The notes under the pieces: model-generated
What the model was told of the DNA's origin: nothing
The model's input: only the letters and a program-made list of their open reading frames with translations
The model's database searches: none
Made by a program: the position numbers and the translations under genes
Shown here: one piece after another, positions 18,791 through 23,627 of the stretch
How positions within the stretch are numbered: position 1 is the first letter of the stretch
Layout of the letters: each line of letters begins with the position of its first letter
Origin: Chara braunii
Taxonomy: Eukaryota; Streptophyta; Charophyceae; Charales; Characeae
Assembly (NCBI GenBank): GCA_003427395.1
Contig: BFEA01000036.1
Span: 4,755,838-4,779,464 of the forward strand
Reading direction: 5' to 3'
DNA: 23,627 nucleotides

Positions 18791-19536
18791 GGCAGTCCCA
18801 ACAACACCGAATATGAGTGCACAACTATGACCAAGGCATTAACGAGGACGTGTACTTGTCCAACTTTCACGGCCACATTCTCAATGATTCCTACGATATT
18901 CATTGCTTCCTCGTCAGCAGAGACGTAATGGTCCTTGCCAGATTGAGAGAGAATCGAGTTGAGCCGTCCCGTCCTTTTCACCGTATCTAATGATATAGCG
19001 ACCGCAGAGGAGCCGGTATCGATGAGGGCATTAAAAGGTTTGCCCCGTACTTCGCAATCACATTCAGCACTTTTCCACAACACCAGTCGAGCTTGCACGA
19101 AATGATCTTTCTCAGCTAAAGAAATTGTAGCTACTCGCGCTTCTTCGGGTTCACCAACTTCGGGTTCAGGCGGTGCAACACCCTCCGCTCCTTCTTCCTT
19201 CTTCTTTTTCAACATTCGTTGTATGCGCTGGTATGAAAAGCATTTTTGATTCTTCTGACATTGTTGCAGCAACTTGTCATTTGCTGCTTCGGATATGGTG
19301 AGCAAATGTCCCACTGGGACCGGAACGCGAATGTCCAGTTGCTTAAGCGTTCGTAGTGCATCAATTTCTCCCGTCCGAAACTGTGGTCCGGGGTTAGATT
19401 CGCGTTCGACCCATTCAAGATCGTCCTGGGCTGGTCGGATGGCTCCGATCATGCCGGCGAGATGAAGGTATTCGACCAGATCAACCACGTCAGCAGTTTT
19501 GGAAGAAGAAGTTTTTGAGGTCGATGCAACTGCCAT
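18652..19536 (-). CDS. retropepsin-like aspartic protease ORF
   Basis: The 294 codons are open from ATG 19536. Residues 173-176 are the catalytic DTGS, in FNALIDTGSSAVAIS, and residues 245-250 are LLGLPW, the usual second conserved block. The N-terminal 110 residues are charged and contain a Lys-rich stretch (MLKKKKEEGAEG). Retropepsins cut the Gag-Pol precursor. The ORF is in the same frame as gag, which ends 24 nt upstream at TAA, so the two may once have been one frame. It overlaps the RT frame by about 140 nt, and the downstream protein lies in the -1 frame. The last 20 or so residues, after the A5 run at 18679-18675, are therefore probably out of frame. Confidence 0.82.
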   Translation of the reverse strand: MAVASTSKTSSSKTADVVDLVEYLHLAGMIGAIRPAQDDLEWVERESNPGPQFRTGEIDALRTLKQLDIRVPVPVGHLLTISEAANDKLLQQCQKNQKCFSYQRIQRMLKKKKEEGAEGVAPPEPEVGEPEEARVATISLAEKDHFVQARLVLWKSAECDCEVRGKPFNALIDTGSSAVAISLDTVKRTGRLNSILSQSGKDHYVSADEEAMNIVGIIENVAVKVGQVHVLVNALVIVVHSYSVLLGLPWAMAVGARMHFDSKQLVLTQTGGKPQTVPLRISTRTVKRILILLG

Positions 19537-19560
19537 TGAGAAGGAAGGTCGCTCAGGGGC

Positions 19561-20709
19561 TTATGCAATGATCTCCTCGTTTCGGGCCATATCCATTAGT
19601 GCGGCCACCTGTCCTTGATTCAAAGCTATGGGGGCTGCGGCAGGTGGGGGCTGATTTCGTTTTGGCTGCGGGCAGTCCCAGGCAAAATGCCCGGGCTGTT
19701 TGCAATTGTAACTCTCAATTTTCCTTGCCAGGTTAGCTGCATGAGGGAACTGCGGTGCATGTCCAGGTGCAGGCGGAGCAGGCAAAAGCGCGAATGATGC
19801 AGGGGCAGGTCGAGCAGAAGCCGGGTTGGGCTTAATTAGCCTGCTCATTATCTGCTCCATTCGATCCATGTGAGCCGCCTGCATTTGGACCAGATTGCTC
19901 ATCCATTCAGATTGTTTGGTAGTAGTTGTATGCATCATCTGTGCCAAGTGCATGTTTGTTACGGTCATAGAGGCAGGATCTTGGGAGCTTCTGGGTTTAA
20001 CAGTTGCTACCTGTTGGTTCATTGAGAGAGTCGGAGGAGGGGGAGAAGGAATTGACAGGATATCAGAGGCGGCCCCTTCGGGAAGGTCATGATCAGGCCG
20101 GGGATAAAATCGTTTTACCGCTCGTAACCACGATCGTCGTTTCGCCGCTACGTCCTGAATCGTGTCTGTAATGTCTTCGTCTCCTTGACTGATATACTTC
20201 TTTGTATCCGTCAGGTCTAACTCAAGTGCTTTGGTGATGATAGCGGATAGTTGGTTCGTTTTAAGGGGGACCTTTTTCTGCAGCTTAGCTTTTAGCGTCG
20301 GACTTCGTAGATGATCGATGAACAAATCTCGGGCGGACTTTTCATCTCGCCCTGATTTGTCCAACGTAGTTTGGAATCGATCCACGAAGTCAGGCAGCAA
20401 CTTCCCTGGTTCTTGTGGTCGATTTTTGAGTACATACCAAGCGGCGTCTTCACTGACCGTATCAAATCTGACCAAGAACGCTTGCTTGAAGGTGTTCCAA
20501 TCTACCCATCCGTGTTTCCTAAACCAATCATGCGCTGTGTTACGAAGCAGCAAGGTGATGACGCGGGGGAGATCTTCCACGCTATATCCTTGAGCTTTGA
20601 TGGCTTCCAACCAAGCTTCGGGGTGGGTGTGATTAGGAAAGAAAGGAAAAGCGGCGGGAATACTAACAATCACCCTGGGGGGAGCTGCGTTACCGTCGGC
20701 CATTGGCAT
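19561..20709 (-). CDS. gag: Gag (capsid/nucleocapsid) of the Ty3/gypsy element
   Basis: The 382 codons are uninterrupted from ATG 20709 to TAA 19561-19563. Residues 30-145 match the retrotransposon Gag core (AWLEAIKAQG, NTAHDWFRKH, WNTFKQAFLVRFD, DFVDRFQTTLDKSGR). They are followed by a Pro/Met/Gln-rich linker and, at 333-346, a zinc knuckle, SYNCKQPGHFAWDC. The first knuckle Cys is Ser (S333), while Cys336, His341 and Cys346 remain, so zinc binding is probably lost or weak. Gag packages the element RNA into particles. The ATG lies 113 nt from the primer-binding site, and no other good start is nearer. It is the best preserved gene of the element. The stop could be original, with readthrough, or a point change from CAA. 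Confidence 0.88.
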   Translation of the reverse strand: MPMADGNAAPPRVIVSIPAAFPFFPNHTHPEAWLEAIKAQGYSVEDLPRVITLLLRNTAHDWFRKHGWVDWNTFKQAFLVRFDTVSEDAAWYVLKNRPQEPGKLLPDFVDRFQTTLDKSGRDEKSARDLFIDHLRSPTLKAKLQKKVPLKTNQLSAIITKALELDLTDTKKYISQGDEDITDTIQDVAAKRRSWLRAVKRFYPRPDHDLPEGAASDILSIPSPPPPTLSMNQQVATVKPRSSQDPASMTVTNMHLAQMMHTTTTKQSEWMSNLVQMQAAHMDRMEQIMSRLIKPNPASARPAPASFALLPAPPAPGHAPQFPHAANLARKIESYNCKQPGHFAWDCPQPKRNQPPPAAAPIALNQGQVAALMDMARNEEIIA

Positions 20710-20850
20710 AGCCTGTCTAGCCCCATTAGATCTTGATCTGGTTACTGGGCGATCTCGACGAGCAGGTTGAAGACTTCTTCTACCTCTCGCCAGTTCGACT
20801 TACTATCATCAGAACCGACACGTGTCGGCTCCGATACCAATTTCACACCC
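20710..20850 (-). other. 5' leader between LTR and gag, with primer-binding site
   Basis: The leader is 141 nt long. It starts with GGGTGTGAAAT directly inside the LTR, then the primer-binding site, then about 110 nt with no obvious motif before the gag ATG. Confidence 0.7.
20822..20839 (-). other. tRNA primer-binding site (initiator-Met type)
   Basis: On the minus strand it reads TGGTATCGGAGCCGACAC. The first 13 bases match TGGTATCAGAGCC, complementary to the 3' end of plant initiator-Met tRNA, with one A-to-G change that can still pair by G-U wobble. It places the 5' LTR on the right and gives the element's orientation. Confidence 0.88.
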
Positions 20851-22027
20851 TCTGCTGTCTTCCGTTCGGAGTGCTAAGGGTGCGGAAAGAGGGCCCAGGA
20901 AAACAGCAAGATGCCAATGGGGTGTGCCAAGGATTTTTGAAAAATTGAGTGTGGGGACACAGACATAACTGAAATCCTCCGTGTTGGCCCAATGAAGTAA
21001 GTCGGTTGCTTTCGCGTGTCGCGGAATGCGCGCGCGGGCACGGCGCGAAAAGAGAAAAATCCAAATTCAATCCAAAAAGTATTGTCGAACTTCCCACCGC
21101 GCTGTGGATCTTTGTTTAGAGCGGAAGGGCTTCGGTACACTCCGCGTGTCCCGTTTCCGTATCAAGTCCCGACGTCGCTTGTTGGTCAGTTCAGAGTCCG
21201 ACGTGGAGGGTCTCAACTGCGTGGCTCTTTCCTTGTGCTCGTCTTCATTCCGTATCCGGTAGTGGAAACCCTTTGATTCGTAGCGATCGAAACGTTGGCA
21301 CTCCGTGCACAGGGTTCGAGGCCAATGGGGCGTCACAGCCGTCCACGGAATGACGATCAGCTCGTTAAATGGCAATAGTACTGAGTAAGGCGGGTAGTGC
21401 GTATCGACAATGACAAAACCCGCATCCACGAATCCTGAACAACGAGTTTCGAGAGGGAAGAAATATCGTCCGCCGATCCGTGCGACCGCTTCTCGTACGT
21501 CCCACTTTCTGATTTGTGCACCATTGTCATTTTCGCACCTTCCACAGTGGATGTATGTATAGAAATGCTTGTATTTTTGCATTGATTAGACCCAGCGCTG
21601 GACGGGATTTTGTTCGAGAATGCAAGAGTGTTTAGATCTGTCGTTCTGAATACACTGCGCATGCCATCAGCCGTATACTGCACGACATCTGCAGACAGTC
21701 TATGGGGCAGCCTCGAAAAAGCCAGGCACCTCGGGTTTTTATCGACCTGGTCTGCTGAAACTGAGTCGCGGGTTGATCTCTCGAACTTCAACCCGATTAT
21801 TGCATGGTTGTACGAATTCTGTAACATGCTTCTCCCGTGTCGAAGGGAAGGAAAATACTAGTTAGTTCTTTTTCGATTGTGCTTTTTGATGACGTCTACG
21901 GGTTTTTTGCAAACTCATTTTGATTGATTGATATATGGACTGACGGCCGTACCTCGATCGGGCGCCAGCCTCCCGTATCTCCCTCGCCAACGCGCCCCTT
22001 CCCTTACAACGAGGAAAGGACACATCA
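20851..22027 (-). repeat. right (5') LTR
   Basis: The inner edge is set by the leader and primer-binding site. The outer edge at 22027 gives TGATGTGTCC at the 5' end on the minus strand, a proper TG start. The inner end reads GACAGCAGA on the minus strand where the left copy has GACAGCACA, so the terminal CA appears mutated here. A TATA-like CCATATATCAA (minus strand, about 21935) lies 90 bases from the outer edge. The block 21507-22027 is inverted relative to the left LTR. Confidence 0.78.
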
Positions 22028-22050
22028 TGCCCTGAACCACCAATACATGG

Positions 22051-22226
22051 CCCCAGGGGCCGAGTCCCACTTGCAGCGTTGAGCTACCTCAACGCCTGAA
22101 TCTGGAGGTGTTTGTGGAGATGTGCAGTTCAGGGAACTCAACACCATTTCTGCACATCTCCGCAAAAGAGTCCAGATTCAGGCGTTGAGGTAGCTCAACG
22201 ATGCTAGTGGGACTTGGCCCCAGGGA
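22051..22226. repeat. foldback (inverted-repeat) element, copy B
   Basis: The left arm (CCCCAGGGGCCGAGTCCCAC, then GCGTTGAGCTACCTCAACGC, then CTGAATCTGGA and GGAGATGTGCAG) pairs with the right arm (CTGCACATCTCCGC, TCCAGATTCAGGCGTTGAGG, TAGCTCAACG, GTGGGACTTGGCCCCAGG). The stem is about 75 bp, better preserved than copy A, with a loop of about 20 nt (22128-22149). Each arm also holds a smaller near-palindrome, CGTTGAGCTACCTCAACG. It lies 24 bp beyond the right LTR and shares its outer sequence logic with 873-1045. It carries no gene. Confidence 0.85.
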
Positions 22227-22249
22227 ACTGGAGAACCTGTTTTGAGCCT

Positions 22250-22266
22250 CTCCTAAAATTTAGGAG
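22250..22266. repeat. 17-bp near-perfect palindrome
   Basis: CTCCTAAAATTTAGGAG reads almost identically on both strands (only the centre differs). It is not followed by a T-run, so nothing suggests a terminator. Confidence 0.6.
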
Positions 22267-22426
22267 GCCAAGCGCCCTAGATAAAATGAATGGGTGGTGG
22301 GGGGCCCATAGCCCATAAATGTCTCTGGCGGCTATCTCCACTATGTGCAGCACCCTAAAGAAAGTTAACTCTAGGTGTGAAAGGAACCTGTCTTCTCCCA
22401 TGTTTCCCCTTGTGAACAAATGTGAA

Positions 22427-22431
<5 letters not shown>

Positions 22432-22497
<66 letters not shown>
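22432..22497. repeat. (CT)n microsatellite
   Basis: A 66-base CT run is followed to about 22556 by degenerate CTCTC/CTTCGC pyrimidine-rich sequence. Arg-Glu and Leu-Ser repeat frames here are products of the microsatellite. Confidence 0.95.
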
Positions 22498-22499
<2 letters not shown>

Positions 22500-22556
22500 T
22501 CGCCTCTCTCTTTCTCTCTCTCCCTCCCTCCTTCGCCTCTCTCTCTCTCTCTGTCT

Positions 22557-23250
22557 CCTTGGTTGCATCCTTTTTTTTTCGTTTTTCTTTTTTTTGGGGG
22601 GACATGGTTGCATCCTGAAATTTTCGGATCGTAAAAAAAAAAAGAAGAAAAAAAAGAAGAAAATTTCGGATCAACATAATTTTTGCGCTGAGAAAAGAAA
22701 AACAAATTACTAATTACTAATTAGGGCATACTCAGGCAAGGACCTTTTGGGTAGAGCTCTGCGCAAGATTGGGGTCAGGTGCATCCAGAATGGACTGAAA
22801 TTGCAGTCAGATGCACTTTGGAAATTGGTAGTGTGAGTATGTCCTCAGCATAATTTCCGTGATTTTATCATGTCACATCATTTTTTTTTTCATGTCACAT
22901 CTCATTACAGAGCATAATCTAAAAAAAACAGAAGAAAAAAAGAAAAAGGTGTGCAGTCTGTCAAACAGCTTCCAAGCGGCAGCAGAGGGGGGGATACGGA
23001 AACAGGTCAGATTTTTTTTTTTTTTTTTTTTTTCCATTCTAGTTTTGATGTAAACAGCAACTTCTATTGTGTAGTGAAAGGGAAAACAGAATTTGGTCTG
23101 AATGTTCGGTTTCTCTCGAGGTTTTTTTTTTCTCTTTTTTTTTCTTTTTTTCTTTTCTTTTGATGTTTTGAACCTTCTGATACTGTAACACTGTAATGTC
23201 CAACAAGGAAAACCAAAAAATCAGAAAAGGAAGGAAAGGTGCCCAGTCAA
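22557..23250. other. gene-free A/T-run region with short direct repeats
   Basis: No gene is evident. Short direct repeats flank homopolymers: GGTTGCATCC (about 22560 and 22606), TTTCGGATC around an A-rich 30 bp (about 22621 and 22664), and CATGTCACATC around a T-run (about 22868 and 22890). There are further T-runs near 23010-23032 and 23122-23160. Confidence 0.55.
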
Positions 23251-23374
23251 TACACCAAGCAACTGTTGAAACAGAGAGTCTGTCAAAAAAAAAAAAAAAA
23301 AAAAAAAAGAGGATACTCCACCAGTGGGCCTAGCCCAGGTCGTACACCAAGCAACTGTTGAAACAGGGAGTCTG
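23251..23374. repeat. 32-bp direct repeat, 92-bp period, around an A-run
   Basis: TACACCAAGCAACTGTTGAA plus ACAG-GAGTCTG lies at 23251-23282 and 23343-23374, differing at one base. The similarity continues left as GCCCAG-TC. Between the copies lies a run of about 25 A residues (about 23285-23308). Confidence 0.85.
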
Positions 23375-23460
23375 ACCTGAGTTCGAATCCAGATGGAAAG
23401 AGGTGGCACTGCACTGAAATACTTGAATTACCTGCTAGGTCCGGTCAGCGCTGCGGAATG
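23311..23460 (+). mobile_element. tRNA-derived SINE candidate 2
   Basis: TAGCCCAGGTCG (23331-23342) fits a Pol III A box and AGTTCGAATCC (23380-23390) a B box, with tRNA-like spacing of about 37 nt. There is no closed cloverleaf, so a tRNA gene is unlikely. The right boundary is uncertain. A truncated copy of the same head (GCCCAGTC... at about 23241-23282) lies just upstream, before the A-run. Confidence 0.5.
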
Positions 23461-23627
23461 AGTGATATCTCAAGGTCGTCACCTTTTCGAAAGGAGGAAG
23501 AAGAAGGAAAAGGGGGAAAAAAGGACGCTATCCCTGATTTTAAACTCGAAGGACTCGCTTCCACAGCCTCCTTCAATAAGTTGGCTCTGTTTCCCTCCTC
23601 TTTTCTTTTGGCTTCACACAGAGGTCA
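23461..23627. other. gene-free end of window
   Basis: Purine-rich then mixed sequence. I see no feature that can be supported. Confidence 0.4.

Larger units (their letters stand above)
9394..22027 (-). mobile_element. Ty3/gypsy LTR retrotransposon, about 12.6 kb, decayed
   Basis: Read on the minus strand: 5' LTR (22027-20851), an 11-nt spacer, primer-binding site (20839-20822), gag, protease, reverse transcriptase, RNase H, integrase, a long third coding region, a non-coding 3' region and 3' LTR (10480-9394). Integrase after RNase H is the Ty3/gypsy order. Both LTRs start TG in + orientation or close to it, and the right one ends CA. The flanks CGCCC (9389-9393) and TGCCC (22028-22032) could be a 5-bp target duplication with one transition, but this is weak. 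In-frame stops and frameshifts in pol and ORF3 make the copy non-autonomous. I see no clear polypurine tract. Confidence 0.8.

Noticed and set aside
22204-22705. Arg-Glu repeat frames
   Set aside because: They are translations of the (CT)n microsatellite.
23320-23400. Second tRNA gene
   Set aside because: The anticodon arm and acceptor stem do not form, and a partial duplicate lies next to an A-run.
1-23627. CRISPR arrays, bacterial operons or ribosome-binding sites
   Set aside because: The repeats are not regularly spaced with unique spacers, and all recognisable genes are eukaryotic retroelement genes.

Overview
This window looks like intergenic heterochromatin from a large eukaryotic nuclear genome, most likely of the green plant lineage. 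Three things point there: a primer-binding site matching the 3' end of initiator-Met tRNA (the usual plant LTR-retrotransposon primer), a plant-type L1 LINE with a zf-RVT-like C-terminus, and abundant homopolymer and GA/CT tracts. A charophyte-type streptophyte alga would fit, but the sequence alone does not prove it. I see no host gene, no rRNA and no CRISPR.

Layout. (1) 1-1400: gene-free DNA with A/T runs and a 173-bp foldback element (873-1045). (2) About 1405-7632, + strand: one decayed L1-like LINE with a two-copy tandem repeat, ORF1, an overlapping ORF2 (AP endonuclease, reverse transcriptase, zf-RVT-like region) and an A-rich tail. It carries about twelve in-frame stops and at least two frameshifts. 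(3) 7640-9393: a tRNA-like SINE candidate and several short tandem duplications. (4) 9394-22027, - strand: a large (about 12.6 kb) Ty3/gypsy LTR retrotransposon. Reading right to left it holds 5' LTR, primer-binding site, gag, protease, reverse transcriptase/RNase H, a (CT)n tract, a separate PHD-finger/integrase ORF, a long unrecognised third coding region, a 2-kb non-coding 3' region and the 3' LTR. (5) 22051-22226: a second copy of the foldback element. (6) 22430-23627: microsatellite, homopolymers and a second tRNA-like SINE candidate.

The most unusual parts are in the Ty3/gypsy element. Its integrase starts in its own ORF behind a C4HC3 PHD-like finger. Downstream of integrase lies about 2.1 kb of coding-like sequence, broken by frameshifts, that I cannot assign to a family. 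The two LTRs are collinear for their first 650 bp, but the remaining 440-520 bp is inverted in one relative to the other. All elements are decayed: the LTRs differ by about 5% in one region I counted, nearly all transitions, and every LINE stop can be explained by a single C-to-T change on one strand.
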